Origin: Cryptomeria japonica
Taxonomy: Eukaryota > Streptophyta > Pinopsida > Cupressales > Cupressaceae
Length of the DNA stretch: 64,000 nt
Reading direction: 5' to 3'
NCBI RefSeq assembly: GCF_030272615.1
Contig: NC_081408.1
Span: forward strand, 305,903,450 to 305,967,449
Below the pieces are notes generated by a model. That model worked only from the letters and a program-made list of their open reading frames with translations. It was not told where the DNA came from and did no database searches. The position numbers and the translations under genes were made by a program. This document shows positions 43,975 to 56,130 of this stretch, piece after piece. Each line of letters starts with the position of its first letter. Positions within the stretch are counted from its first letter, which is position 1.

Positions 43975-44478
43975 TATTTTGCTCAGGAAACTTCCTCATA
44001 AGTCCTAAGACCAAAAGAGAATTAATTGGGCAGAAGGAGCGCCAGCTGAGGATTCACCAACGTGAAGTTTAATAAGCAGATAAAGTACGTAAAGTACAGG
44101 TCTGGAAAGGCTCACCTGCACTGAAATTAAAAATATATCGACAAAGAGATAGACTGAGATCCCCAGAGCACATGGGTGTTCCATGCCCAACCCAAAATAA
44201 TGTCTTCGACCAACCATCGAAACAATGGAATCAGAAGAAAAAGAGAAAACGCGGAGGAACATCAGCCAAAACATTATACAATTTTCTCAAACAACTGCTC
44301 TTCTGTCAAACACTATGTTTTTCTTTGAGTTGCATTGTTTATCAACGGTGAGTTTAATTTATCTTTGTAACGCGGCATTCTCGATCTTATATAATTTCAC
44401 AGACCAACTTCATATTCTCTCACAACTGTCTATTTACTTTCTCTGTGTTGTTCATCTCACTTTGCAGATTTGTACGCC
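43975..44478 (+). promoter_or_regulatory. SAUR4 promoter block
   Basis: AGGAAACTTCCTC, AGAGAATTAATTG, CCAGCTGAGGATTC, AAGTACGTAAAGTACAGG, CACATGGG, AACGCGGAGGAA and TATATAA (44388-44394, 91 bp before ATG). Very close to the SAUR2 block. Confidence 0.6.
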
Positions 44479-44877
44479 ATGTCTATTCTCTCACGGTGCC
44501 TTCGCCTGCGCAGTGAAAATTCTGTGGACTACCAAGTTTTAGGTGGTGATGGTTCGAATCCCAAGAGCTTAAGAAGTCGATGCCTTGTGAAGAATGCACA
44601 ACGATTGAAGAAGATATTGTACAAGTATAAGCGGCGCAGTGATGATATTCCCAAGGGTTGTGTGGCGGTGCGGGTGGGAAAAGAGAATGATGAGGTCACT
44701 CGATTTGTGATACCCATTTTCTTGTTAAATCATCCGCTTTTTATGGATTTTCTCGAAGAAGCCCAAGATGAATTTGGTTTCATGCAAGAGGGGATTCTGA
44801 GAGTACCTTGTTCTCCTCAGGAGTTTGTCCAGGCAATGAATCTTATCTTACTAAGTAGTGATTGTAAGAGACTGTGA
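44479..44877 (+). CDS. SAUR4: small auxin-up RNA family protein, 132 aa
   Basis: Intact intronless frame, nearly the same protein as SAUR2: KSLKRRC is KSLRSRC, one Asp is added (GKENDEVTRF), and the C-terminus is LLSSDCKRL. SAUR domain at about residues 52-119 with IPKGCVAVRVG, LLNHPLFMDFLEEAQDEFGF and GILRVPC. The product of a segmental duplication with SAUR2. Confidence 0.92.
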   Translation: MSILSRCLRLRSENSVDYQVLGGDGSNPKSLRSRCLVKNAQRLKKILYKYKRRSDDIPKGCVAVRVGKENDEVTRFVIPIFLLNHPLFMDFLEEAQDEFGFMQEGILRVPCSPQEFVQAMNLILLSSDCKRL

Positions 44878-45326
44878 AGGTAATGGTGTATGTGGAATTG
44901 TATTTTTTGTTCCTGTGACTTTTTCGGTAGAAATACAAGGAAAAGCTTGTATTTTTGACTTGTCGAAACAGAACTGATTAAAGAAATTCTATTCATTTTA
45001 TAAATGCAATTGTTATTCAATCAGCTCGCCAAACTGCTGGCTATTGATATAAGACTGAAAACAAAATTTACAGATCTCTGTTTTATCAAATCTAATTATG
45101 GCCTGTGTTTTATTTAATTTATGACAGAATCGAACTCATTCGTGTCTAAGATTTCAATTTTCTGGAGCAAGAAAGTGTTTAGCAAAGGAGAAAATTGTAT
45201 GGTAGAATTTGTAGTGCTTAGTTGCTCGTTATGTAGAGTGCCTACGTATGTGGTAAGCAATGCAATTGATCGGATGACAGGTTAGAAAGCGCATGATTGG
45301 TTTTTAAAATCTTGTGTGTTATTATA
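44878..45326. other. SAUR4 3' flank up to the MITE
   Basis: Homologous to the SAUR2 3' flank until GTGTGTTATTATA, where the MITE begins; homology resumes at 45821. Confidence 0.7.
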
Positions 45327-45820
45327 GGGGAAGAGCACCAGTTATCATTCATGTTTCAATAATCATTCATTCTTTGCATATTCAACTTTCCAATTATTAA
45401 GTTCAAAAAATCCAAAAAATAAATAATCGAAAGTTCATTAATAAATTGCACATGTACTAATAGCCACTCATTTTTTAGCTTTTTTGGACCATAATTGGTC
45501 CATTTGTGCACCTTTATTGGTACCGATATCACACGACTTCTGTAGCATTTGTGCATAAGTATTGAGGATTTTAAGTGCATGGTTATTGGGGAATTTTTAA
45601 GCATGTATCAGGTGACACTTTAAAAAATGTACTTTTTGACCCTTGCGCGCATAACAGATCCTACAACATGCATCGTTAAGTTACTTAGTTGCCAAAACAA
45701 TAGCTATAAGCAATTAAGTTGCATGTGGAGACAACCAATTTTTTTTTGTGAAAATCCAATTTACCGTTTAGAACTATGGGTGCACGAAGTTAGCTATAAC
45801 AACTATTGGTACGCTTCCCC
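45327..45820. mobile_element. MITE-like element, 494 bp, GGGGAAG terminal inverted repeats
   Basis: Starts GGGGAAGAGCACCAGTTAT and ends with the complement of GGGGAAGCGTACCAATAG: imperfect inverted ends of about 15 bp. It interrupts the 3' flank that is continuous in units 1-3; the duplicated target looks like TA. No transposase. Two short frames inside (45356-45604 minus, 45627-45884 plus) are not supported. Superfamily uncertain; a TA target would suggest Tc1/mariner type. Confidence 0.7.
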
Positions 45821-46079
45821 TAAGTGTTTTCCTTTTTTTGAGTCTCGCCATCACTTATTTATAACAGTAATGAATGTAAAGTGATTAACATGTGACGTTG
45901 AATAAATGAACAACAAACAAAGTGAAACAACAAATATCAATTTGGACAAGTGACAACATTTTGTTTATGAAATAGATCATTATAAATCAAAGGAAATAGA
46001 TACAAGTTTATCCTTAAAAAAATCTATTACGCAAACTAATAAAATTAGGAAACAAAGTACAAAATAAGCATTTAAGGCT

Positions 46080-46590
46080 ATAAATCTTACATTGGGTAGA
46101 AGTCATTTGGGTGACCTCACCTTTTTGTGAGGCAAGTTTTTTTTATATTGTATGTCTTTTCAATTAATAAGTGGATTGTCTTCTATATCTTGAGATCTAA
46201 AATTTGGAATTTTGTGTGGTTGAGATTGAAAATCATGTTTTAATTACAAAATGATGAGATCCCAACAAAATAATCTATCTTAACATTCAAGAGGGGTCCA
46301 TCTATGCATTAAAAATATGCAAGTGAGCAAAGGGTAGGTGACCATTTGGGTAACCTCACCCTTTGTGAGGCAAATATTATATATCATCTATAGGCTCTAG
46401 GACAATAAGAGCATTGTGTTCTACTTTATGAGTACTAAAATTGGACATATGGTTGAGATTGAAAACCACTCCTCAATAACAAAATGGTGATAACTGCGCA
46501 AGGGGATTTATCTTGACCGTCAAGAGAGGCTCACCTATCTCATTGGAAAGATGCAAGTGACCAATTAATAGGTGGTGACCAACTAGAAAG
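46080..46590. repeat. ~238-bp tandem repeat, downstream of SAUR4
   Basis: Copies anchored on CATTTGGGTGACCTCACC and CATTTGGGTAACCTCACC. Confidence 0.7.
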
Positions 46591-47182
46591 TTGCTAAATT
46601 GATGACAAAGAAGGTCATCTCTAGTGCCTTTGAAAGTGACATTGATCTAAGTTAGAGTAGCCATGCCATTATCCCTAGTAGATGATCTATTATGGAGAGG
46701 TGAAGAAAGTAGGGCCCTGACCACAATGCAAAGGGCATTCCCCCAATGATTATTAAGAGTTTGGCAGTGGACCAGGTGCCACTTTGTTAGTCAAGTAACT
46801 TGAATATCCACTAGATATTTAGAAACTAACAATGCCTTTAAATATGATTTACAAAATTAGTATAAATAGAAACATTATCAAACATGTGAACATTCTTATC
46901 TTTCCAAATTCTAAATAGAATATCCAATATAAGAGGTTACCATACCTTGGTGAATTTAGTAAAATATTTAGCACCATCATCAAGAAAAATATTATGCCAT
47001 GCAAATGGATCCAGTATAAAATGCTTGAAAAAGTAATACACATTGCCCTTTTCTCAAGTTAAGAAGAGTCGAAGATATGACCAAAATAAAATGAATTAAG
47101 AGGCCATATATTGAATTCAAAATTTAAACCATATGAAAACGCAAAGGAAGCCATTTGTATCCTTTGTTAGAGGTGTAGATAT
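46591..47182. other. Truncated spacer module after SAUR4
   Basis: Continues like the module at 31740-32290 (GAGTTTGGCAGTGGACC, AAATTAGTATAAATAG) and breaks off at about 47040, before the copia-like fragment. No gene. Confidence 0.6.
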
Positions 47183-47427
47183 TGTTGGATATTTGTAGGT
47201 TAGTTTTTAATTCAAGATTATAAATAAGTTATTTTTGGGAGTTATTCTATAACAAGGTTTTGGTTGGTTTAATAAAGAAAACATTTAGGCTTTATAAGCC
47301 ATAGTAGTGAAATTCAAATTATCCAATGAAAATTAATATTTTGTATTATTCTTTTATTATTGTTCAAAAATAAAATAATATTCCTATTGTTTATTCATTC
47401 CCACCATTTTAAAATGGTATCAAAGTG
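47183..47427 (+). mobile_element. Copia-like LTR fragment with primer-binding site
   Basis: TGTTGG at 47183 to CCACCA at 47406, then TGGTATCAAAGTG (47415-47427), close to the initiator-Met tRNA site of Ty1/copia elements (TGGTATCAGAGC). A TATAAATA lies near 47220. No copia coding sequence follows, so it is a remnant. Confidence 0.45.
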
Positions 47428-47913
47428 TTTTTTAGTTCCATTCCTATGAAATTGTTGTGTGATATTTTGCAACAATTCAAAAGAGGGCTTTGAGATAGAA
47501 AATAATTTTTTTGGGAGGTCATTAGAGTTTGTTTATTACGATCCAACAAATATATAATGAGAATAAATTAAATAGATATAATAAAAAGGCATTGTTTTTA
47601 TTTTTATTTTTGGGCATTCAAACAAGCCAAAATCTTGTCATTAAGCATGTTAATTTCTTGCTATGCATGTGAAAGGGGATTTAGGAGATGCGAAGAGTTC
47701 CCAAGCAAGCCTAAAATTTGACAGTCAACCCTACTTGTCATCTAAAATTCTTATTATGTTTTGATCATTGAATGTCTTTCATTGAACGTTTTAAGAAAAA
47801 TATAAATTGTCAAAAAATATTTAATTTATGTATTTTTTTAATACAAAATCATATATTTAAATAATTTTATAAATTTTATCAATTGTATAATATAAATATG
47901 AAAAGAAAAATAG
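47428..47913. other. AT-rich spacer
   Basis: No gene or clear repeat seen. Confidence 0.5.
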
Positions 47914-48888
47914 TGTTGTAAATTGTATACCTTAACAATTTCACATTCTATTTGGCATCTAATTTAATGTGATTTATCCTAGATTATTTTGAGCCTATTT
48001 GTGCTCTATTCTAATTTAAATTTTCATTGTTAATCTCATAACTTAATCATTGACAATTCAAAAAGGGGCCACCTTTTTTAGTTTTTGTGTTTTTGGTGAT
48101 CTTATTGTTTGTGAGTTCCCTTTGTGCATCTGTATGGTTGTTATGTATTGGTATCAAGCCTATCCTGTGTTTTATCTAATAAAAAATTACTCATCAACAA
48201 ATGCCAAAATTACCTTATCAAAAACAAATGCCGAAATTAGGACTAGATGTAATATCACAAACCTTGACATTTGTGTTTCCATTTTGGAGAGGTCACTTTG
48301 GGAGGACTAGGGCATCTAACCCTTTAGCCCCACAAAAATATCCCAAAACTATGGCCACTACAGGTGTTGGCCTTTACAATTTAAAATTTGGTCTTGACTT
48401 GACCATTTTATGTTATCCTTTTATCAAAAATCAACCTTGTGATCCCTATATAAGGAACATCTTCTATCCTTCATAAAGTCTATATTCTAAGAGACTCTTA
48501 GAATCAATAAATCTACATTCTATTTCAATTCAATGTAGAGAAATCAAGAAGCAATAGTCTATTAACATTAAATTCAAGTATGATTTCATGTTTCTAGTTT
48601 ATTTGTTATCATGTTATTGCATTAACAATTGTAGGACTTGTCTAAAGAGTGTTGCATCATCATCTTTATGTGGAATTCAAAGAGATAGCTTCATACATAA
48701 GGTTTTATCATTTCATTTCAATATTTCATTATTATTTCACTTCTATACTCCCTCTAGGACACACACTATTTTTCATCATCAAGCCCTAGATGGGGTTTGA
48801 CTTAGGCAAGCCTTATATAACACAACACTTCTTCCTCATTTTTTGTATTTGCAAGTTCAAATATGACAATAAAATTGGTACCAAAGTG
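47914..48888 (+). mobile_element. Possible second copia-like LTR with primer-binding site
   Basis: TGTTGTAAATTG at 47914, CTATATAAGG near 48448, AATCAATAAATC after it, ATATGACA at 48868 and TGGTACCAAAGTG (48876-48888). The primer site is one base from the one at 47415. Left end is a guess. Confidence 0.35.
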
Positions 48889-50282
48889 TAGAAAAACTAT
48901 TACAAGTTGCTATAGACTTCAAATAGGCAAACAACCTTGGATTAAGGAGTTGGGCACCCACCCTTGTCTTGTTTTTTTTAGCTGAATTTGTAGGAGATAG
49001 ATCTATAGGACATCCTAACTACATTTTCTAGTCACCACACTATTAACATTCAAGTCAAATCAAAATATTTATCAATCATACTATCCAAGGATGCACACCA
49101 GAGTGAAACACCATGTAAGAGTCAATAATCACTTCAATCAAGAAAGAATCAATCATCTAAAATAAAATCACACTAAAAGAATTCCTTGACATGAGCTTGA
49201 GGTATAACTAACCCTTACAACCAATCATTATTTAAACATATAATATTAGGACAAATAGGGTAACAACAATAATTATCACCAATAGCACCCACACACTCTA
49301 AAAACACAAAAATGCAACAAGAGCTCACACATAAGAAGCAGCACACAAAAGAGCGATAATAATATACTTCAGGAGACACTCAAACATGGGTATCTTTGAT
49401 TCCCTAATAGGTGTATAATGGCCTAGGAGACACTCTTCCTCTACAATGCACTACTTGGGTTGGTTTACATTGAACAAGCACTAAAGTGCTATACATAACA
49501 CCCAAGCAAGAATCAAAACAACAGACTCGCAATGCAAGTACTTATTTAATTACAACCCAAGTACTAACATTCCACATGGGAAACAAAATGAAGTGGATAT
49601 TCCAATCTTGTAATTTATGGGATCTGATAGTAGATGTAATGCCCCATCTAAAGGACCAAGGCTAAACTTGATGAAATATTTTTTTGAAATGAAAACAACA
49701 CTAAGGTTACCACAAGAACACGTCTCACTTGCAGTACAATGTGCACACAAGTTTCATATGGAACATTACGATACAAAGGAAATGATAGCTAGAATAACCG
49801 AGAACTATTGCATATAAAAGGTGGTACAAGAAAAAGACTAAATAGTCATAGGACAAACCACCATGAAAAACCTATGAGAGAGAGGGAAATATTTCCTAAA
49901 AGGCAAACAATTTCAAATCAATGATTGCATTCTCCCATGAAACCACATAATGATAGGATTATAGGATCATAAAACTAAAATATTTAACAAATGTCACCTT
50001 GAAATACTAATGAACCAAAACCAACAAAGGTTTTCTAGGAGCCAACACAAATCAACTAGATGGAGACATCATCAAAATTCTGAGACAAGAGTAGGACAAG
50101 AACACTTACATCTTCAGTGCATTCAATAGGACCAAGATGATCCTCAATAAAAGGGATAACCTACATAAGAGGTTGCCTAACTGGGAGATATTACTCATTC
50201 TCAACCCTATCAAGCTTTGGGGGTTATAGTTTCACTTTACCTTGTTCATAAAATAAAGAAAAAATGGATAGAGGAAGCTCGA

Positions 50283-50313
50283 GGGTCAAGGGTCAAGGGT
50301 CAAGGGTCAAGGG
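50283..50313. repeat. (GGGTCAA)4 microsatellite
   Basis: Four perfect GGGTCAA units then GGG. Confidence 0.9.
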
Positions 50314-51460
50314 TTCTACATACCAAATACCAAACATAGGAAAACATGGAAATACGAAGGTCCCATGTTCAAAGCCCAAAAAACATGGAACCTTCGATGA
50401 TTGATGTTGGAAAGGTATTCATCATGGAGTGGGGGTTGGGGGACTGACTTACCAAGTTTGAAGTCAAACCACGAACGCCCATTTTCCAATGTCTAAAAAC
50501 TGTCAAGGGTGCAAGTCCCAAATTACTCTTTTTGTGGTTAGGGATCGGGGATACACCTTACACTTTCCACAAAAGATTGAATATTTAAAGTGAATATTTG
50601 TTGTACTCGATGCCATACACACTCAGAAAATTTTAGTGATGGAGAAGGTAGTTTTGGGGTTTGGAGGTTAGGGTTCCATTATACGTTTTACACACTAGAA
50701 CAACATCGAAGAGTGAAGGTCCAATCCTCAAAACGTGATACACTTAGAATGTTTTAGATGATGAAGAGAAGGATTTCAGGTATTGAGGGTTAGTGATGCA
50801 CTATACCTTATTTGCACACTTACAAACTCCATAAGGTATAAGCTTGAACCTTGAAGCCCAAACCACTTTGAAAAAAATTAACATTGAAGGGAAGGATTTC
50901 GGTGATTGGGGGTTGGGGGTTACTATTCCTTGTTCACACATGAAATGAACTTCACTAGGCTCAGCCTTGATTCTTAAAGCTCGAAGAACTTAGGCACCAT
51001 TTTGCCTTTTTGGACTAGTAAAACAATGTTCAAGGGTATTTTTAGTTACAACTAGGAGATTCATTTAATTATAGAATCTAAGAGTTAGCTAAAATTAAAT
51101 AATTAAAAAATAATTATTAATTATAATGAACTAGAAGAATAAGTGAAAAATGAATTAATGAAATAATTTTAAACTATTTAATTACTATAGAAGGATGAAA
51201 ATTAATAAATTAATCAAATAATTTAAATTATATAATTGATATTAGAAGAAATAAATAATTATTGAAATAATTAAAAATTATTTAATTAAAATGAAAATGA
51301 AGGGAAAATTTGAATGGAATAAATGATGCAAAAGATGGGAAATATATTAGACCTTTTTCAGTGTCTATAGGGTCTACTTTTCCACAAAAGAGTGGGAGTT
51401 TCTTTTTTTCAGAATCAAAGTTTGTTAAATTTGGAGTAAAATTTTGAAGCACTTACACAA

Positions 51461-51552
51461 AATCTTAAGAAAGTCTAATAATATGAAATGTGGGATTTTG
51501 AGTCAGAATCTTAAGAAAGTCTAATAATATGAAATGTGGGATTTTGAGTCAT
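51461..51552. repeat. 46-bp perfect tandem duplication
   Basis: AATCTTAAGAAAGTCTAATA and the rest of the unit occur at 51461 and again at 51507 with no differences seen, so this is recent. Confidence 0.9.
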
Positions 51553-51669
51553 GTTTTAAACTATGTGATTTATTATAATACCCAAATGGTACAAGTTAAT
51601 TTTTTTTATAGGATGTACAAAAGTCAATTTTTTAAAACCATCTTTTTAGGACTATAACATGCACATGTA

Positions 51670-53255
51670 TAATGACGAGTGAGAGCAGAGGACTGATAAT
51701 GATGGGTGTTAGGGTTTCTATAGGGTTTCAGAGGGATAAGGCGATGAAGGAGATGAGGAGGATGGAGTGGATGTCACTATTCCTTTCTCTTTGCCGCTAA
51801 CTCTACTTCATGGTGTGGGTCCTGATCTTTTTTTGGCGTGATAGTGCTGGTCCACTTTAGGCTTTTGTGTTGTCCAGGTTTCAGGAAGTGTGCAGGATGT
51901 CCTTGGCCCTCGGGCTAGGAATTTATTTCCCTCTCCCTCCCAAAGCGGGACCGACAAATTTTTCTCTGCACTTCTCGTGGCAGAGGGTTGATTTGTCTCT
52001 TGTTGTTGGGCTTGGGTGTTTGCTAGATGCCTGCCTCCTGTGAGGCAGGGTATTTAGGTTTTTTTTTTAAATTTTTATTTTGCTGGCGTTGACATTGTCT
52101 TTTGGGATATTATCGAGGGGTTTATTTGCCGCCTTTTTTGGGCTAGGGTTTTTCAAGGTTCTGGATCCTGATTCATGTGGTTTACTCCCTGCTTGGCTTT
52201 GTGTGGGGAGGTTTCCTCGTGATATTTTCTTGTTGGTTATGTTGCTGCAGGGGAGGTTGTTTGTGGTCTTGGCTACCTTTGCTCTCCTTAACTTTGGGTT
52301 TCCCCTACATCTTCTATTTTCTCTCTCTATAGGATGGGATGTTTTTGGGTGCCTCTCTTTGGTGGTGTTCATTGCATTTTGGTGGAATGTGAGTTGCTTC
52401 ACTGGCCTTCTGGGCTGTGACTCCTTTGTTCTCTGCCTCTCTTGTGAGGGTTGTTGAGGGCCTTTTTAGATTTTATTTTTACAGGTTTGATGTTGCTAGG
52501 GATCTGCTTATCCCTCTTTGCTTCAAATGGGTTGTTCTTGGTTGGGCCCCTTCCAGTAAGGCTTCTCTCGAGGTGAAGACTTCCCTTATTGAGGTAGGGT
52601 TTCTGATGGTTGTTGAGTTGGGATTTTGGCATATTTGGCTTGTGCTTCTCTCTTTCCTGTTCCCTATTGAGTGGTGAATATCTCCTATTGAGGTGGGGAC
52701 TTGCAGATGGAGGAAGGATGAAGGCTTCTCTATATGGTGTTCTCTCAATGGGTGCTACTTAGATGCTAGATTGTGGCTCATTTGGTTTGTCCTTTGACCT
52801 GTCTTCTTCCCTACTTCTCCTATTGAGGTGTGATCCTTTCCTATGGAGGTGGAGAGGAGATTTGCAGGTGTGAAGCTGATTTGTTGCTGGTCTGTCAAGG
52901 CTAGATGTTGTTGGTTGTCTCAGGGTTCCATTCATGAACCCTGTTCGAAGATTTGGGGAACCTCAGAAAAATCCCTCCCCTTCTATACCTAGTGTTTTGA
53001 GTGGCCCGTTGAATGGTTTGGTTGCCATTATTTTCTATCTTCCCAGATAGTTAACTTATGGAGTTGTAGGTTTTTGGTGTAAAGGTTTGGGGTCCTCATG
53101 AAAACCCTTGAAGGTTTATGGGTCCTTTGAAACCATTTCTTGTTTTTGGTTTGTTGTTTTCCCTTGGAAGGTTGTTGCCTTCCTCTTTGTTCTAAAGGTT
53201 TTGGGACCTCTCAAAATCCTGGGGTCAGGGCCTTCTCCCTTCTTATCTAATAAAA
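51670..53255 (+). mobile_element. Target-primed insert, 1.6 kb, 14-bp target duplication
   Basis: Flanked by AACATGCACATGTA at 51656-51669 and 53256-53269; the 3' end reads CTTATCTAATAAAA. G/T-rich, with repeated phrases near the end (GGTTTGGGGTCCTC...AAAACCC, GGTTTTGGGACCTC...AAAATCC). No RT or known domain; frames at 52067-52748 on both strands overlap and look like shadows. Probably a LINE 3' region, a non-autonomous derivative or a retroposed transcript. Confidence 0.65.
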
Positions 53256-53269
53256 AACATGCACATGTA

Positions 53270-53724
53270 CAAAAAGAATAATTTGATCTGAAAAAAATAT
53301 TTTTATTATTATTTTTGGGGAAAGATGTGTAGTATATTGAAGTTTGATGAGGATATTTATAAATAACTGTTTCTGAATATTTTTAATTATTTTTTTATTG
53401 TTCCTAATTTCTATTTTAAAAAACCCATCATATACAACAAAAATAATTTGAGCCAAACTAATAATTAAATGATTTATTTATTTTATTGTGTAAAAAATGA
53501 CATATAGATTAATGACATATAATTTATAAAAAAATCTTTAAAATTAAAAGTATTTAAAAATATTAATACTTGACACTTCAAGTTTATGGACTAGTTACCT
53601 TAGAAATTAATTAACAAATTAAACAAAAGTATAATCATAAAAAGTTACATATTTGAAAACTATACATAATCATCTATATTGGTTTTTAAATTAAAAATTA
53701 TTTTTATAAAAGTAATTGTGAGCC
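53270..53724. other. AT-rich spacer
   Basis: No gene or clear repeat seen. Confidence 0.5.
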
Positions 53725-55450
53725 ATATTTCTAAAGTTAGATTTTTTCTCTTGTTGGCATGGCCATTTACTTACAAGTCAAAGACAAGGGTTGGGTTACC
53801 ATGCCCTAGTTGAGTCTAAAACCAAATGAAAAATGTGGGCTGTGATTTCAAAAATTTCAAAATGGGTACATACCTACTTTTAAATGTCTACCTATTCTAA
53901 AAATCATGAATGGATATTCTAATTGAAAATAGAATGGGTACCCATTTCTTATATATCCATTATTTTAAAAAAATAAAATGTACTATCATTATATTTTTGA
54001 AACTTTCTCTTTTGTGTATGGCCCAATAACAATGATTTCACATGTCTTGTATAGTCTCCTGACATCTCATAATACATATAAATTTTTATAGAATTGAAAC
54101 ATAAGAACTATTTTGAAATGGACACAAGTACATGGACTATTGTCAAGAGGAATTGAGTAATAATTTTTTTTATTGATTACATCTATTTGTGCTTTAGAAT
54201 GTATTGAACAAATGATCTAGATATTTTCTTATACTTCAAAAATTTGAGAAAGAAATCAATTTAAAAATATATTAAATGTTAGTTATTATATCTATCAAGA
54301 GCATTCTATAATAATGAGATTAAAATAATGTCAAAAAATAAAACACAAGAAGCTCATGCCACTAGAATAAAATGAAACACACCATTACAATTGAATGGTT
54401 GATAGGCATCAATATTTGGAGATTTATTGATTTTCTATTGTAGAGAATTATAATGATAATATTGTATATTGAGGTGACTATTCCTTATGGCTTATATTTC
54501 ATGGCAATTATGTTGTCCTTTATGCATAATTGACCAATGTTTAAGCTATCACATTTTGACATAGAAGTTGACTAGAAATCTTATTCAAGACGTATTCTAT
54601 ACCTATAGGTTGAGAATTTGATATTTCTCGCCCACTATTCCCCACCTTAGTTCAAATTTATGGGTGGACAATTGACTAGATGAAATTTTTACACATCATG
54701 GATATTAATACCAAACTTTTAAATTTATATTTTATTAAATCGGATCCTTGTTCCCATCTTTCACTAGTCATTGTGAACCAAGAAAATAATGATTTTGACC
54801 AACCCTTATTCATTCAAATCATGTACGAATTTATGACACATCTTTAAGCACATCTAGAAATCATATGCAAAATAAAAAAAAATGTTACATTATTTCCTTA
54901 GCATCATAGTGCATCATATTGTATGACTATGTGGTATCTTCAATCTTTGTTCATCATGGTTGAATTAACCTAACTAAAGGATTTCCTATTTAAGGAGAAC
55001 AAATTGATATCTAGCAAGTTCCTAAATGGTGTCTTTTGATACCTTACATCAAGGAAAACCTTTTCCAATCAGCGTAATTTTGTGAGATCATTTCCATAAA
55101 TAACGTTCATGTTAACAGACTTGATTCATTTTTACATGCATGTAGAGTAGATTTGCAAGTATATCCCTAAACTAAAGACTAAACATTTTATTATTATTTA
55201 AAATTGTTGACATATAAATCTAATTTCTTTAATATGATAAATTATTTTATAATATTTATAACAGCAAATTTTAAATAAATTTAAAATTAAATACATTTTC
55301 TCTTTAATTATTATATTAATTATCATATTGATTACATCATTTAATATCAGTCTTAATTTTAAAATCTCTAATTAATTGAAATGAAAATGTGATAAAAAGC
55401 TTGAGTAAACCTATTGATTTGGTATTTGTATATAATATTTGTATTTCCCC
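53725..55450. repeat. ~1.7-kb spacer duplication, copy 1
   Basis: Matches 56640-58360 in order: TTTTTTCTCTTGTTG, GGGTTACCATGCC, TGAATGGATATTCTAATTGA, ATACCTATAGGTT, ATGGGTGGACAATTGACTAG. The last third also resembles the spacers of SAUR1-4 (TATTGATTTGGTATT). Confidence 0.85.
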
Positions 55451-55669
55451 CCCAAAAAAATGCATTATTAACACAACATATTTATAAATGAATATTAGAA
55501 AATAATGTTCATTCAATTATGCTTGTAAATCTTACTTTTTATGTTATATGATTGAAAACAAATTGATTATATATAAAGAGTTAATAGTAATAGAGTGTTA
55601 CTAAGGTGTTCTATTTAAATATGTAAGAATTTTAACTGTCAGACATTTAATAACAATTTAAATTTTTTT

Positions 55670-56130
55670 TCACCAATAGAGAATTAATTGCCCCAGCTGA
55701 GAATTCACCAACGTTTACTTTAAAACGCAGTGAAGTACGTAAAAGTACAGTTATGAAAAGGAACACCTGCACCAGAAATGAAATTATATCGAGAAAGGGA
55801 TAGAGTGAAAGAGAGCAGAGCACATGGGCTTTCCAGGACCGAATAATTTCAACGAGCAAGTGGCGAGAGCTTACGTATTTGGCGAGCAATGCGACTGACC
55901 CGAATGGCGGTTTAGCAACAAGAAGAGTAGTTTTCATAATCATGTAATCTGTACTTACTAAGTGATTTCCCTTTTCTGAGACTCACCATCTCTCTGTTAT
56001 AACATAAAAGAATGCAAAGTGATAAACGTGTGATGTAGAATGAATGAAATATGAACAGTGTTGACTCAGAAATTCTGAATTTGGATAAGTGGCGAATTTA
56101 TGAAATAGATCTCTATATAAATGATGGATA
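55670..56130 (+). pseudogene. Fifth SAUR unit with the coding sequence deleted
   Basis: The left part (55675-55852) is a SAUR promoter block: AGAGAATTAATTG, CCAGCTGAGAATTC, GAAGTACGTAAAAGTACAG, ACACCTGCACCAGAAATGAA, CACATGGG. At about 55853 it jumps to SAUR 3' flank sequence (GAGCAAGTGGCGAG, TTACGTAT, GCGAGCAATGCGACTGACCC, GAATGCAAAGTGAT). TATA box, 5' UTR, coding region and 3' UTR are absent, equal to a deletion of about 1 kb relative to SAUR3. Confidence 0.7.

Larger units (their letters stand above)
48889..51655. other. Gene-poor region
   Basis: No gene recognised. From about 50390 to 51000 a GGGTTRGGG-like motif recurs every 100-140 bp in degenerate form (GTGGGGGTTGGGGG, GGGTTTGGAGGTTAGGG, GATTGGGGGTTGGGGG), suggesting an old tandem repeat. 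A 66-codon frame at 49617-49817 has no recognised features. Confidence 0.5.

Noticed and set aside
45356-45884. Two frames in the MITE
   Set aside because: No transposase motif; the second runs past the element end into the SAUR flank.
50283-51000. Telomere-like GGGTTAGGG sequences
   Set aside because: Units are GGGTCAA or irregular, not the plant telomere TTTAGGG in tandem.
52067-52748. Overlapping frames on both strands in the 51670-53255 insert
   Set aside because: No domain or start context, and openness on both strands fits the G/T-rich composition.
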